The notes: a model not told the origin generated them from the sequence alone. A stretch of 64,000 nucleotides of DNA from JAIBBD01 sp041390685 (GCA_041390685.1 JAWKPL010000001.1:1364001-1428000); one strand, 5' to 3'; shown: positions 47,443 to 56,415, counted from the first letter of the stretch. Numbers and translations are program-made.

Positions 47443-48150
47443 TTAGCCGGGCGGGGTCCAGATGGCGATCAGTGTGCGGACCATCTGCAGATCCTCGGGG
47501 GTGGTGACCTTGAACGTGCGGGGGTCGCCGGGGACGGCGTGGACGGGAGCGCCCAGGGCTTCGACCTGCGCGGCGTCGTCGGTGACGTCCCAGGCGACCT
47601 CGGCGTGAGCGCGGCGGAGGAGGGGGGCGGCGAAGGCCTGCGGTGTCTGGACGGCGCGGAGCGCGGCGCGGTCGACGGTCTCCTCGACGCGTCCGTTGAC
47701 ATCGACTCGCTTCACGGTGTCGACGAGGGGGACGGCGGGGATGGCGGCGCCGTGGAGGCGGGCCGCGCGGAGGGCGGCGGCGCAGACCTCGCGGGTGACG
47801 AGGGGGCGGGCGGCGTCGTGGACGAGCACCCAGTCCGCCTCTGGGACGGCGGCGAGGCCGGCGGCGACGGAGTCCTGACGGCGGGCGCCGCCCTCGACGC
47901 AGCGGAGGTCGACGCCGTCGAGGTCGGCGACGAGCGCGCGCAGGGCCTCGTGGCGGTCGCGGGGGGCGACGGCGACCACGACATGGACATCGTCGAGTTC
48001 GGCGAGGGTACGGAGGGCGTACGCGATGAGGGGGCGGCCCTCGACCTCGTACCAGAGCTTGTCGATGCCGGCCATGCGGGCTGAGGAGCCAGCAGCCAGC
48101 AGGATGGCGGCCGTGATGCCTGTCGCGGTGGTGTCGCGGTCGTGAGGCAT
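47443..48150 (-). CDS. ispD: 2-C-methyl-D-erythritol 4-phosphate cytidylyltransferase
   Basis: The 235-residue MEP-pathway enzyme couples MEP with CTP for isoprenoid synthesis. The glycine-rich nucleotide site is AAILLAAGSSARM (residues 14-26), followed by KLWYEVEGRPLIAYAL, VEGGARRQDSV and VLVHDAARPLVT. The conserved QTPQAF and TDDAAQVEALG segments follow further on. The length is normal. The ATG at 48150 starts 1 bp after the stop codon of the upstream MFS gene; a TTG at 48165 would overlap it. ispF is not adjacent. Confidence 0.93.
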   Translation of the reverse strand: MPHDRDTTATGITAAILLAAGSSARMAGIDKLWYEVEGRPLIAYALRTLAELDDVHVVVAVAPRDRHEALRALVADLDGVDLRCVEGGARRQDSVAAGLAAVPEADWVLVHDAARPLVTREVCAAALRAARLHGAAIPAVPLVDTVKRVDVNGRVEETVDRAALRAVQTPQAFAAPLLRRAHAEVAWDVTDDAAQVEALGAPVHAVPGDPRTFKVTTPEDLQMVRTLIAIWTPPG

Positions 48151-48151
48151 G

Positions 48152-49474
48152 TCAGTCGGCGCCAACCGTAGCGGCGGCCGCCACGGGGCGCGAACTGGCG
48201 CGAGCGGCGCTGATCTCGTGCCAGGTCGGACGGCGGATGAGGAAGACGAAGAGCGCGCCGGAGGTGGCGAGTGCGGCGTAGACGAGGAAGATCGTCGTGT
48301 AGGAGCCGGTGCGGTCGAAGACGACTCCGGTGACGATCGGCAGGGCGAGTCCGACGGGCATGCCAGCGAACTGGATGATGCCCTGGAGCGAGGCGAACCG
48401 CCTGGTGCCGAAGTAGTCGGCGACCGTCGTCAGGAACAGCGTGGTGAAGAAGGCATGGCCCAGGGCGTACGTTGCGTAGAAGAGCGGTACGAGCCACGGC
48501 CTAGACGAGTCCATGCTGGCGAAGACGACGAGGCCTGCGCCCTGCAGCAAGAAGCACCAGGCGTAGGCGCGGCGGCGTCCAACGCGGTCTGCGACGCCGC
48601 CGACGACGAGGCGGACGGGAGCCTGTACGAGGCCATAGCCGGCGGCGAGGAGCGCGGCGACGCCGGCGGAGTAGCCGGCGTGCTCGAGGACGGGGACCTG
48701 GAAGACGATGAGGGCGGACTGGGTGGGCGCGCCGACGGTCATGGCGAGCATGAGCAGGTAGAAGGCGGGCGTGCGGAGGGTCTCGGCGACGGTCATGCCG
48801 GACTCCTCGGTGGGGGCAGGGGCGAGGCCGCCTGCGGCCTCGGGGGGAGCGATGTCGCCATCGGGGAGGAGGCCGTGGTCCTCGGGGCGGGGGCGGATGA
48901 CGAGTGCGAGGGGGGTGCCGATGAGGACGATGGCGGTCGCGGCGATCACGATTGCGGCGCGCCAACCGTAGTGGACGATGAAGAAGGCCATGATGGGGGC
49001 CATGCCGTAGCCGAGGGCATTGCCGGAGAAGAGGACGCCCATGGCGCGGCCTCGAGAGCGGCGGAACCAGCGCATGATGGTAGTGGAGAACGGGGTGACG
49101 CCGGCCATGCTCTGGCCGAGGGCGACGAGGACGCTGGAGAGGTAGAACTGCCAGACGTCATGCATGCCGGCCATGACGAGGAGGCCGGCGCCGACGATGA
49201 AGATGCCGATGACGCTCATGCGCCGCGGGCCGATGCGCTCGAGGAGGAGGCCGACGAAGGGGGCGAGGAGGCCGGACTGGAAGGAGCGAATGGAGAAGCC
49301 GACGGTGAGGGCGGCGAGGGACCATCCGAGATCGGTGCGGACGGGTTCGATGAAGACACCGAAGCCGAAGACGGTGATGCCGAGGATGAGGAAGTTGTTG
49401 CTGGCGCCGGCGATGGCGATGTACCAGCCGTAGAAGAGGCCTCGGCGGGGGTGCGTTTCGACGGACGTGGTCAC
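48152..49474 (-). CDS. MFS transporter (oxalate/monocarboxylate-type)
   Basis: At 440 residues with about 12 membrane helices it resembles the OFA/MCT branch of the MFS: FYGWYIAIAGASNNFLILGITVFGFGVFIEPVRTDLGWSLAALTVGFSI at the N-terminus. The motif A-like region RIGPRRMSVIGIFIVGAGLLVMAG and RWFRRSRGRAMGVLFSGNALGYG follow. A cytoplasmic loop carries LVIRPRPEDHGLLPDGD. Substrates in this branch are carboxylates. GTG at 49474. It is immediately upstream of ispD and may be co-transcribed, although a functional link is not obvious. Confidence 0.85.
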   Translation of the reverse strand: MTTSVETHPRRGLFYGWYIAIAGASNNFLILGITVFGFGVFIEPVRTDLGWSLAALTVGFSIRSFQSGLLAPFVGLLLERIGPRRMSVIGIFIVGAGLLVMAGMHDVWQFYLSSVLVALGQSMAGVTPFSTTIMRWFRRSRGRAMGVLFSGNALGYGMAPIMAFFIVHYGWRAAIVIAATAIVLIGTPLALVIRPRPEDHGLLPDGDIAPPEAAGGLAPAPTEESGMTVAETLRTPAFYLLMLAMTVGAPTQSALIVFQVPVLEHAGYSAGVAALLAAGYGLVQAPVRLVVGGVADRVGRRRAYAWCFLLQGAGLVVFASMDSSRPWLVPLFYATYALGHAFFTTLFLTTVADYFGTRRFASLQGIIQFAGMPVGLALPIVTGVVFDRTGSYTTIFLVYAALATSGALFVFLIRRPTWHEISAARASSRPVAAAATVGAD

Positions 49475-49597
49475 GCGGGCATACTACGCGACCTCGATGT
49501 GGGCGTCCGGGGGCGATACGGGGCGGTTGTCAGGTCGTCGGCGGGCGCCCGTACGTGGTACATAGCTGCGAGCGACGGCGGTGGCAGGAGGGTGCGG

Positions 49598-50107
49598 ATG
49601 GTGTCGACGCGGGGGCGGATGTGGCTGGGGCTCGGCGTGCTCATCGGGGTGCTCATGGTGGGTCTGGCGGCGTGCGGGGACGATGACTCGGCGGAGTCGT
49701 CGGATGCGCCGACGGTGGAGGAACCGAGTGCGACGGGGCGGGAGCTGGTTGAGCAATACGTGACGTTGTTGAAGGAACGGGACATCGAGGGGCTGCGGTC
49801 GTTCCTGTCGGACGCGTTCATCATCCAACGGGCGGACGGGAGTTCGGCGACGAAGGAGGAGTACCTCGGACGGTTGCCGGAGATCCGGACGTACGCGATC
49901 GAGGATGTGACGGCGCTGCAGGACGGGCCGGTGCTGACGGTGCGGTGGTCGCTGATCGTGGACGAGACCATCGGCGGGCAGACGTATCGGGGGGACCCGG
50001 CGCCGCGGCTGTCGTCGTTCGTGTGGCACGAGGGGCGGTGGTGCCTGGCGTCGCACGCGAACTTCAATGCGCCGGAGGCGAGCGCTACGCCGGCAGCCGG
50101 GGGGTAG
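49598..50107 (+). CDS. Secreted lipoprotein with NTF2/SnoaL-like domain
   Basis: The 169-residue precursor has a lipoprotein signal ending MVGLAAC (lipobox LAAC), an acidic linker (GDDDSAESSDAPTVEEP) and a domain with NTF2-like rhythm (GRELVEQYVTLLKERDIEGLRSFLSDAFIIQRADGSSATKEEYLGRLPEIRTYAIEDVTAL). A calcium- or ligand-binding role is possible but unproven. AGGAGG 7 nt before the ATG decides the start. It is divergent from the MFS gene. Confidence 0.8.
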   Translation: MVSTRGRMWLGLGVLIGVLMVGLAACGDDDSAESSDAPTVEEPSATGRELVEQYVTLLKERDIEGLRSFLSDAFIIQRADGSSATKEEYLGRLPEIRTYAIEDVTALQDGPVLTVRWSLIVDETIGGQTYRGDPAPRLSSFVWHEGRWCLASHANFNAPEASATPAAGG

Positions 50108-50148
50108 GCGGCATCGAGGCAGCGCCGGCGGGTCTGCGGGGGCTGGAG

Positions 50149-50290
50149 GGCGGCCCGCCGTGCGGGCCGCTGCGGACGGCCGCTTCGCGGCCGGCGGTCC
50201 TTTCAAGAGGCCCGCCCGCCCACCCCAACGGGGGCTTCGCCTTGGCTTCGCCCCCTTGACCCCCTCGGAACGCGGCCGGCCACGCCTGCG
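50149..50290. repeat. Intergenic hairpin-rich repeat, copy 4
   Basis: The gap after the lipoprotein gene contains GGCGGCCCGCCGTGCGGGCC, ACGGCCGCTTCGCGGCCG, CCACCCCAACGGGGGCTTCG, TTGACCCCCTCGGAACGCGG and CACGCCTGCGCCTGCG. This is the same order of short palindromes as at 13.7, 20.3 and 22.5 kb. Confidence 0.55.
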
Positions 50291-50297
50291 CCTGCGG

Positions 50298-50660
50298 TCA
50301 GCCGAGGCCGAGGGCGTCGAGGCGGGGGTCGTCGATGCCGAAGTGGTGGGCGAGCTCGTGGCGTACGGTGGTGGCGACTTCGCGGGGGATGTCGCGGGGA
50401 TGGAAGTGGCGCTCGAGGGGGCCCTGGTAGATGACGATGCGGTCGGGGAGTGTGAGGCCGTAGTCGGAACGTTCGGTGAGGGGGATGCCGACGTAGAGGC
50501 CGAAGAGGGTCTGGCCGGGGCGGAGGCCGGCGCGGCGCAGGTCTTCGGCGCTCGGTTCACGCTCAATCACGATGGCGACGTTGTTGAGGGCGTCGTGGAC
50601 CTCGGGGGGGAGTGAGCGCAGGGCGCGCTGGACGAGGCGGCGAAAGCGCATCCGATCCAT
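50298..50660 (-). CDS. Small zincin-like metallopeptidase family protein
   Basis: The 120-residue protein contains the zinc protease motif VRHELAHHFGIDD (HExxHxxG-x-D), in the minimal matrixin-like family of short bacterial zincins. The preceding ITLPDRIVIYQGPLERHF-type region (here LTLPDRIVIYQGPLERHF) is the conserved strand. No signal peptide; a cytoplasmic protease or inactive scaffold is possible. The ATG at 50660 faces the divergent GH-like lipoprotein gene. Confidence 0.9.
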   Translation of the reverse strand: MDRMRFRRLVQRALRSLPPEVHDALNNVAIVIEREPSAEDLRRAGLRPGQTLFGLYVGIPLTERSDYGLTLPDRIVIYQGPLERHFHPRDIPREVATTVRHELAHHFGIDDPRLDALGLG

Positions 50661-50778
50661 AGAGGGAGTCTACAATCGAACGCGGCGAGCGCTCCCGCCG
50701 TCCCTCGATGCGCATCTCCCGCTCATCCGGCCCGAGCCCTGCGTTGCCTCGGGTCGGGGCGCGGCTGAGAATCGATCG

Positions 50779-51975
50779 GTGTTGTCTGTGACGGACTGGC
50801 GACTGTCCCGCGGCGTCCTCGCGTGCCTCGCGCTTGTGGCGCTGGGGCTGCTCGTGGCGTGCCAGGAGCAGGAGCCGGGGGAGGCGCCCGAGGGGTCACT
50901 GCCGGCGCGGGAGTACGCCGGCCCGGCGCGGTCGTATTACCTCGGGTTCTCGTCCTTGCCGTCGGTGCTGACGGATACGGGGTACCAGCAGACGTTCGAC
51001 CTGGCCTCGCAGTGGGGCGAGGTGCTGCTGATCCAGCGCCCTCCATCGTGGTCGGACTTCCTGCCGGGGGCGACGCTGTCGGAGACGCAAAAAGAGCGGA
51101 CGATGACGGAGCGGAACGCGGCGCGGGTGCGCGGGCTGAAGCTGTTCATGGCGCTCGACCCGTTCGACGCGGCGGACCGGTCACGCCTCGCGGCGCTGCC
51201 GGAGGGGCGGCAGGGGCAGGACCTGGGGAACGGCGACCTGAAGTCGGCGTTCGTGTCGGAGGCGCGGTACATCGCGTTGAACTACCGGCCGGCGTTCCTG
51301 GCGCTGGGGATGGAGGTCAACGCGACGTACGAGGTGGCGCCCGAGCAGTACGCGAAGTTCCTCGATGCGTATCGGGACGCGTACTTCGCGGTGAAGGACG
51401 TGAGCCCGGAGACGCAGGTGTTCGTGACGTTCCAGTACGAGGAGTTCACGGGGGTGGTGCCGTGGGCGAAGCCGCACCCGCCGCGGTGGGAGCTGCTCGA
51501 CGGTTACGGCGATGACCTGGACCTGTTCGGGCTCACGACGTACCCATCATTCGCGTACTCGGTGGCGCGGCGCGTGCCCGCGGAGTATTACCGGCAGATC
51601 CGGGAACACACGGAGCTGCCAGTCGCGTTCGCGGCGGTGGGGTTCTCCTCGACGCCGTCGCGAGACGGGGTGAATTCGTCGACGCCGGCGGAGCAGCGGC
51701 GGTTCCTGCAGCGGCTGATCCAGGACGCGGACGAGCTGAAGTCACCGTTGCTGGTCTGGTTCATCGGGCGGGACGCGAGTTACCTCACGTCGCCGCCGTA
51801 CGACCTGCTGGCGAGCATCGGGCTGCGGGACGCGAATGACCGGCCGAAGGAGGCGTGGCCGTTCTGGGAAGAGGCGGCGAAGCGGCCGTATGACCCGGCG
51901 AACGCCTCGCAGGCGACGCCGCCAGCAGAAGAAGCGCCCGAGACGGTGACGCCGGAGGCAACGGCGGAGCCTTAG
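50779..51975 (+). CDS. Lipoprotein, glycoside-hydrolase-like TIM barrel, 398 aa
   Basis: A lipoprotein signal (CLALVALGLLVAC) is followed by a 330-residue domain with GH-type hallmarks: EVLLIQRPPSWSDFLPG, GLKLFMALDPFDAADR, FLALGMEVNATYEVAPEQYAKFLDAYRDAYFAVKDVSP and VFVTFQYEEFTGVVPW. Then comes DGYGDDLDLFGLTTYPSFAYS and LPVAFAAVGFSSTP. Glu residues in GMEVN and the QYEEF region could be acid/base and nucleophile by analogy with clan GH-A, but I cannot name the family. The C-terminus is an Ala/Thr/Glu tail. GTG at 50779, with TACAAT at 50671-50676 as a possible -10. Confidence 0.72.
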   Translation: MLSVTDWRLSRGVLACLALVALGLLVACQEQEPGEAPEGSLPAREYAGPARSYYLGFSSLPSVLTDTGYQQTFDLASQWGEVLLIQRPPSWSDFLPGATLSETQKERTMTERNAARVRGLKLFMALDPFDAADRSRLAALPEGRQGQDLGNGDLKSAFVSEARYIALNYRPAFLALGMEVNATYEVAPEQYAKFLDAYRDAYFAVKDVSPETQVFVTFQYEEFTGVVPWAKPHPPRWELLDGYGDDLDLFGLTTYPSFAYSVARRVPAEYYRQIREHTELPVAFAAVGFSSTPSRDGVNSSTPAEQRRFLQRLIQDADELKSPLLVWFIGRDASYLTSPPYDLLASIGLRDANDRPKEAWPFWEEAAKRPYDPANASQATPPAEEAPETVTPEATAEP

Positions 51976-52016
51976 GGGGCACACCTCGACCGCCGCGTCG
52001 CGGTTGTGGCGGCGGG

Positions 52017-54398
52017 TCAGCCCACGTCGAGGGAGCGCAGGAAACGGATGCGGGCGAGTTCCTCTTCCACGGCCAGGGCTTCGCGGAGGAAGCGGACGGA
52101 GGCCTCCTCGGAGGTCTCGTCGGGAATCTCGCGGACCTCGACCATGGCGGCGTCAGCGAACTCGCGGATCTCGACGAGGGAGTAGCCGAGCTCGCGCAGC
52201 AGCTCGAGGCCGTGCTCGCTCAGGAGCGGGGCGCGACGGGCGATGAGGCCGGGAGTGGCGGAGGCGTGGACGAGGACGCCGGGGGCCTGCGTGCGGCCCC
52301 AGACGGGGTGGACGTCCTCGACGGCGAGGTTGTTGGCGACGACCTGCTCGGAGTCGAGCAGCGCCGAGCGCGGGACGACCGGGGCCGCGGGGACGCCGGC
52401 CGCCTCGAGGCGGGCGAGCCATTCGGCGGCGGGGCGGGTGGCGAAGGCGGCGGCCAGCGCCTCCGTGGTGATTGATGCGTCCAGGGCGCGCGCGAGGGCC
52501 GCGCGCTGCTCCTCGGTCGTGGCGTCGACGTAGACAGCGGCACGATCGGCGCAGCGGTACCAGCGGCGGGCGGCGTGGAGGCCGGGGAAGTCGATGCCAC
52601 CCCGGGGGTGGGCGACACCCTCGAAGCGGGTGCACTCGGCAGCCTGGGCAGCGAGCGCGGCACGGGCGAGGGAGGCGCGGACGCGCTGGCCCCGGCCGGT
52701 GCGCTCGCGGTGGTAGAGGGCGGCGCAGACACCAAACGTGGCGAGCAGCGGGGTCATGAGGTCGGTGACGGGGACGGTGTGGTAGACGGGCTCGATGCCG
52801 CCGCCCTGCTCCCAGGCGAGACCGGAGAGGGCCTGCATCGTGCCGTCGAAGGCCGACGATTCGGCCCATGCGGTCTGCTCGTCGAAGCCGGTCATGGCGA
52901 GGTGGATCACGCGGGGGTTGAAGCCGCGGACGGCGTGGTCGTCGATGCGGAGGCGGCGGGCGACGTAGGGGCGGTAGTTCTCGATGACGACATCGCTGGC
53001 GGCGATCAGGCGGCGCAGCACCTCGGGGCGGCCGACGAGGAGGTTCATGGCGAGGGAGCGCTTGCCCTGGTTCCAGCCGAGGAAGCCAAGGGCCAGGACG
53101 CGGAAGGGGTCACCGTGGGGCTGTTCGGCCTTGACGACCTCGGCACCGAACATGGCGAGATGGCGGGCGGCGGCGGGGCCGGCGATGAAGGAGCCGAAGT
53201 CGAGGACGCGGACGCCGGAGAGCAGCGCGGCAGCGGGAGCACCTCGATGGGTGCGTGGCGGGGGCGGCGTAGCGGCGGCGGCTTCCGCGAGCACTTCGGC
53301 GGTGTGCTCGCCGAGGAGGGGGGCGCGCCCGCGGACCTCGCCGGGGGCGGCCTCGAGGACGAGGGGGACGCCCATCATCTCGACGGGGCCGAGCTGCGGG
53401 TGGTCGACGGTGGCGCGGCGTCCGTGATCCTCGACGTAGTCCGCGGCGAGGAATTCGTCGCGGGAGCGGACGGGGGCGGCCGGGACTTCGGCGTCACGCA
53501 GCACCTCGAGCCAGGCGTCGCAGTCGCGGGTGGCGAAGGCGGTCTCGAGGAGGGGAGTGAGGAGGGCGTAGGCGGCGGGCTCGTTCGTGGCCCAGGGGCC
53601 GGCTGCGAGCCGGGGGTCGTCGATGACGTCCGCGTGACCGACGGCGCGGAGGAGGCGGTGGAGGTGCGCGTCGGTGCCGCAGGCGACGAAGAGCCAATGG
53701 CCGTCGGCGGCGCGGTAGGAGCGGTAGGCGGGGTGCGCGCCGAGGGAGCCGACGGGTGAGGGCTCCTCGACGATGGGGGGGACGAGCTCGGAGGTGACGG
53801 CGCCGAGCTGCAGTGCGAGGGCGCCAGCGAGCTCGGAGACCTCCAGGCGCTGGCCGATGCCGGAGCGCTCACGGCGGTAGAGGGCGGCGGCGGCAGCTGC
53901 GGCGGCGAGGACGCCGGCGGCGTAGGAGGCGAGCGGCGTGATCAGGGCGACGGGATCGCCGGAGTGGGAGGCCTGGAAGCCGGTGATGCCGCCGACGGCA
54001 TGGACGAGGTCGGGCGTGCCTCGATGGCCGGCGAGGGGGCCGCGGTCGCCGAAGGGCGGGACGGCGAGCACGATGACATCGGGGCGCAGAGCGCGGAGGG
54101 TGGCGTCGTCGAGGCCGAGGGGGGCGGCATCTGCCTCTGTGAGGTCCGTGATCACGAGGTCCGCGGCGCCGACGAGGGTGCGGAGGGCGTCGCGGCCCCC
54201 GGGGGTGTGCAGGTCGAGGACGGCGGAGCGCTTGCCTCGGTTGAGGGTCTGGAAGCCGGGTTCGGCGCGGTAGGGGTCGCCCTCGGGGGGTTCGAGCTTG
54301 ACGACGTCGGCGCCGTGGTCAGCGAGGAGCATGCCGGCGTACGGGGCGGCGATGCCTGTGGCGCATTCGAGCACGCGAATGCCTTCGAAGATCGACAT
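52017..54398 (-). CDS. Double family III CoA-transferase (CaiB/BaiF) fusion
   Basis: The 793-residue protein is two CoA-transferase family III domains in tandem. The first starts IFEGIRVLECATGIAAPYAGMLLADHGADVVKLEPPEGDPYR; the second (from about residue 400) starts LLSGVRVLDFGSFIAGPAAARHLAMFGAEVVKAEQPHGDPFR. The catalytic Asp expected in the substrate-helix motif is present in domain 2 (TVPVTDLMTPLLATFG) but appears replaced in domain 1 (VALITPLASYAAGVLAA). So only the second half is likely to transfer CoA, in acid activation or degradation. The ATG at 54398 is convergent with the GH-like gene. Confidence 0.85.
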   Translation of the reverse strand: MSIFEGIRVLECATGIAAPYAGMLLADHGADVVKLEPPEGDPYRAEPGFQTLNRGKRSAVLDLHTPGGRDALRTLVGAADLVITDLTEADAAPLGLDDATLRALRPDVIVLAVPPFGDRGPLAGHRGTPDLVHAVGGITGFQASHSGDPVALITPLASYAAGVLAAAAAAAALYRRERSGIGQRLEVSELAGALALQLGAVTSELVPPIVEEPSPVGSLGAHPAYRSYRAADGHWLFVACGTDAHLHRLLRAVGHADVIDDPRLAAGPWATNEPAAYALLTPLLETAFATRDCDAWLEVLRDAEVPAAPVRSRDEFLAADYVEDHGRRATVDHPQLGPVEMMGVPLVLEAAPGEVRGRAPLLGEHTAEVLAEAAAATPPPPRTHRGAPAAALLSGVRVLDFGSFIAGPAAARHLAMFGAEVVKAEQPHGDPFRVLALGFLGWNQGKRSLAMNLLVGRPEVLRRLIAASDVVIENYRPYVARRLRIDDHAVRGFNPRVIHLAMTGFDEQTAWAESSAFDGTMQALSGLAWEQGGGIEPVYHTVPVTDLMTPLLATFGVCAALYHRERTGRGQRVRASLARAALAAQAAECTRFEGVAHPRGGIDFPGLHAARRWYRCADRAAVYVDATTEEQRAALARALDASITTEALAAAFATRPAAEWLARLEAAGVPAAPVVPRSALLDSEQVVANNLAVEDVHPVWGRTQAPGVLVHASATPGLIARRAPLLSEHGLELLRELGYSLVEIREFADAAMVEVREIPDETSEEASVRFLREALAVEEELARIRFLRSLDVG

Positions 54399-54490
54399 GT
54401 GGGCTCCTCGGCGCGGGTCCGGGCGGCGCGTTCAGGTGGTGTCGTGCATGTTCTCGGACGGGGGCGTGAGGGGGTAGGGGGGATCAGCGA

Positions 54491-54522
54491 CGAGCGGCGG
54501 AGGGATGTCCCTCCGCCGCTCG
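54491..54522. terminator. Perfect 15-bp hairpin after the beta-helix gene (copy 1)
   Basis: CGAGCGGCGGAGGGA (54491-54505) pairs perfectly with 54508-54522 around TG. It terminates the minus-strand beta-helix gene and is duplicated exactly at 56384-56415. Confidence 0.75.
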
Positions 54523-54744
54523 TGGTGTGGCGCGTGCGAGGTGGCGCTAGTTGAGCACCACGCCGTCCAGTTCGAGGTCCTCGTCGAGGTTGGCGACGAC
54601 CGAGGTAAAGATGAGGGTGAGCTCACCGTCAGGGTCGCCGCAGTCGTACTCCTGCTCTGCATCGATGCCGTCGTCGGCGTTGAGGCTGACGGTGGAGCTG
54701 AGGAGCGTGGCGTCGAGGGTGCCGCAGCCGTATTCCTCGGCGTC
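54491..54744. repeat. 254-bp direct repeat, copy A
   Basis: Positions 54491-54744 match 56384-56637 with one mismatch (54525 G versus A). The block covers the terminator hairpin, intergenic tail and last 66 codons of each tandem beta-helix gene. Such identity next to freely diverged upstream parts suggests recent duplication or gene conversion. Confidence 0.9.
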
Positions 54745-56154
54745 GATGCCGTCGTCGAAGTTGCTGAGTACGGCGGACACGCCCATGTCCAGGACGAGGT
54801 CGCCGTTGTCCCATTCCTCGAGGTCGATGCCGTCGCCGCTCTCGTCGAAGGCGCCGTTGTAGCGAGCGCCGACGCTGGCGAGGCTGACGTAGAGGGAACC
54901 GTAGCTCTCCTCGTAGAGCTGGAACCCGTTGCCGTCCTCGTCCACGTCGCCCGAGCCGTTGCGGTCGGCGCTGGTCGCAGAACCAGCGGTGAAGTCGAGG
55001 TCGCCGGGGCCGTACTCGTCAGCCTGGAAGCCGTCGTCGGCGTTCCCGGAGGCCATGACGCCCGTGACGGTCATGTAGAGGGAACCACAGTCCTCTTCGT
55101 CGATGTCGAAGCCGTCGGAGTCATTGTCGTTGGCGCGGCCGCCGTTCACTGTGAGGGTGAGGTTGTCACCCTCACAGGTGGCGGTCTGCGGACCGTCGGA
55201 AGCTGCGGGTTGCTTGTCTTCGGGGTCGGCCTCGCCGGCCTCACCCCCCTGGAGCGAGAGGGAGTCGATCTCCGAGCCGTCCATCTCGTCGACGTCGACT
55301 CCGTCGTCGGTGTTGCGGGAGGCGTCAAGGCCGTTCAGGGTGACCTCGACGTACCCGCTGCCGCGCTCATCGACGTCGATGCCTTCGCCGTCTTCTTCAC
55401 TGTCCCAGCCGTTGTCGTTGAAGCTGCTGCTGAGGGTGGTCAGCGAGACGTCGCCGTCGCACTCCTCGTAGATGTCGAACCCGTCTTCGCCGTTGTCGCG
55501 GAAGGCGGAGAAGCGGAGGGAGGCGGTGACATCCCCGTCGCCCTCGTCGTTGATCTCGAGGCCGTCGTTGCCGTTGCCGGAGAAGGTGCTGGTGGTCACG
55601 GTCAGGTTGATGTCCGTGCCGCCGGAGCAGTAGGAGTCTTCCTCGATGCGGACGCCGTCCTCGTCGTTGTTGCGCGCCATGACCCTGTTGAGGGTGATCG
55701 AGACGTCCTCGTCGTCGTCGAGGAAGACGTAGACGCCGTTGCCGCAGGGGTTGTTCTGGAACGTGAGGCTGATGAGCGTGAGGTCGGCGCCGCCGGTGCT
55801 CTCGAAGAGGCCCTCATCGTCGTCGACGTCGCAGACGAGGTCGGTGTTGCCGACGGGGTTGGTGCTCTGCCCCTGGATGACGGTGTTGAAGAGGCCGGCG
55901 ATCGTGAGCGGCTGGCTGCCCTCGTACTCGACGGGGTCGTTCAGGGTGATGGGGCCGTTGGTGAGGAACCTGATGTGCCCGACGTTGGAGTTATTGTTGG
56001 CCTGGTCGATAGCGGCACGGAACGAGCCCGGGCCGGAGTCCGCGGTGGTGAAAACGAGGACGGTGGTGGCCGCCTCGACGGTGCGTGGCCCGCTTCCGAG
56101 GAGGAGGAGCACGGCCGCGACGGCGGCGATGCCTATGGAGAGCGCTTTGTACAT
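54547..56154 (-). CDS. Secreted acidic beta-helix repeat protein (paralog A)
   Basis: The 535-residue precursor starts with a signal peptide (MYKALSIGIAAVAAVLLLLGSG) and a conserved opening domain (TTVLVFTTADSGPGSFRAAIDQANNN). It then consists of 30-45-residue parallel beta-helix repeats built on N-x-D/G-D-G-x-x-V/I/L. Between them lie runs of Asp and Glu (DDDEG, DEDVS, DSEEDGEG), so the protein is strongly acidic and may bind calcium. No protease, lyase or cell-wall-anchor motif is seen. The tandem paralog lies upstream. The start ATG at 56154 has AGGAA 5 nt upstream. Confidence 0.88.
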   Translation of the reverse strand: MYKALSIGIAAVAAVLLLLGSGPRTVEAATTVLVFTTADSGPGSFRAAIDQANNNSNVGHIRFLTNGPITLNDPVEYEGSQPLTIAGLFNTVIQGQSTNPVGNTDLVCDVDDDEGLFESTGGADLTLISLTFQNNPCGNGVYVFLDDDEDVSITLNRVMARNNDEDGVRIEEDSYCSGGTDINLTVTTSTFSGNGNDGLEINDEGDGDVTASLRFSAFRDNGEDGFDIYEECDGDVSLTTLSSSFNDNGWDSEEDGEGIDVDERGSGYVEVTLNGLDASRNTDDGVDVDEMDGSEIDSLSLQGGEAGEADPEDKQPAASDGPQTATCEGDNLTLTVNGGRANDNDSDGFDIDEEDCGSLYMTVTGVMASGNADDGFQADEYGPGDLDFTAGSATSADRNGSGDVDEDGNGFQLYEESYGSLYVSLASVGARYNGAFDESGDGIDLEEWDNGDLVLDMGVSAVLSNFDDGIDAEEYGCGTLDATLLSSTVSLNADDGIDAEQEYDCGDPDGELTLIFTSVVANLDEDLELDGVVLN

Positions 56155-56286
56155 GGAGTTCCTTTCCCTCGGAGGGCTACGCGGATCCCGCCGCTGCAGC
56201 GTCCTGCGGGACGTTGCTAGGCAGGCGTGGACCACGAGACAGCCGCGCGTGGTGCGCCTCGAGCGGCGCGTGTATTAACGACGATC

Positions 56287-56297
56287 ATTGAGTCAAT
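56287..56297. promoter_or_regulatory. Palindrome ATTGAGTCAAT upstream of beta-helix paralog A
   Basis: A perfect 11-bp palindrome, overlapping TTGCAATTGACT and a TAATAC hexamer on the minus strand, lies about 130 bp before the start of paralog A in an AT-rich patch. It could be a promoter with an operator. Spacing to a -10 is irregular (13 from TTGACT, 19 from TTGCAA). Confidence 0.4.
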
Positions 56298-56383
56298 TGC
56301 AAGAGGTCGAGTTCACGAGAGGATGAGCGGGGTGCGGGCAAGCGGTGGCGCTCGAGGCGGGTCTGCTGGCGTGCCCGGGACAG

Positions 56384-56415
56384 CGAGCGGCGGAGGGATG
56401 TCCCTCCGCCGCTCG
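56384..56415. terminator. Perfect 15-bp hairpin after the beta-helix gene (copy 2)
   Basis: Identical to the hairpin at 54491-54522: stem 56384-56398 with 56401-56415, loop TG. Confidence 0.75.
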
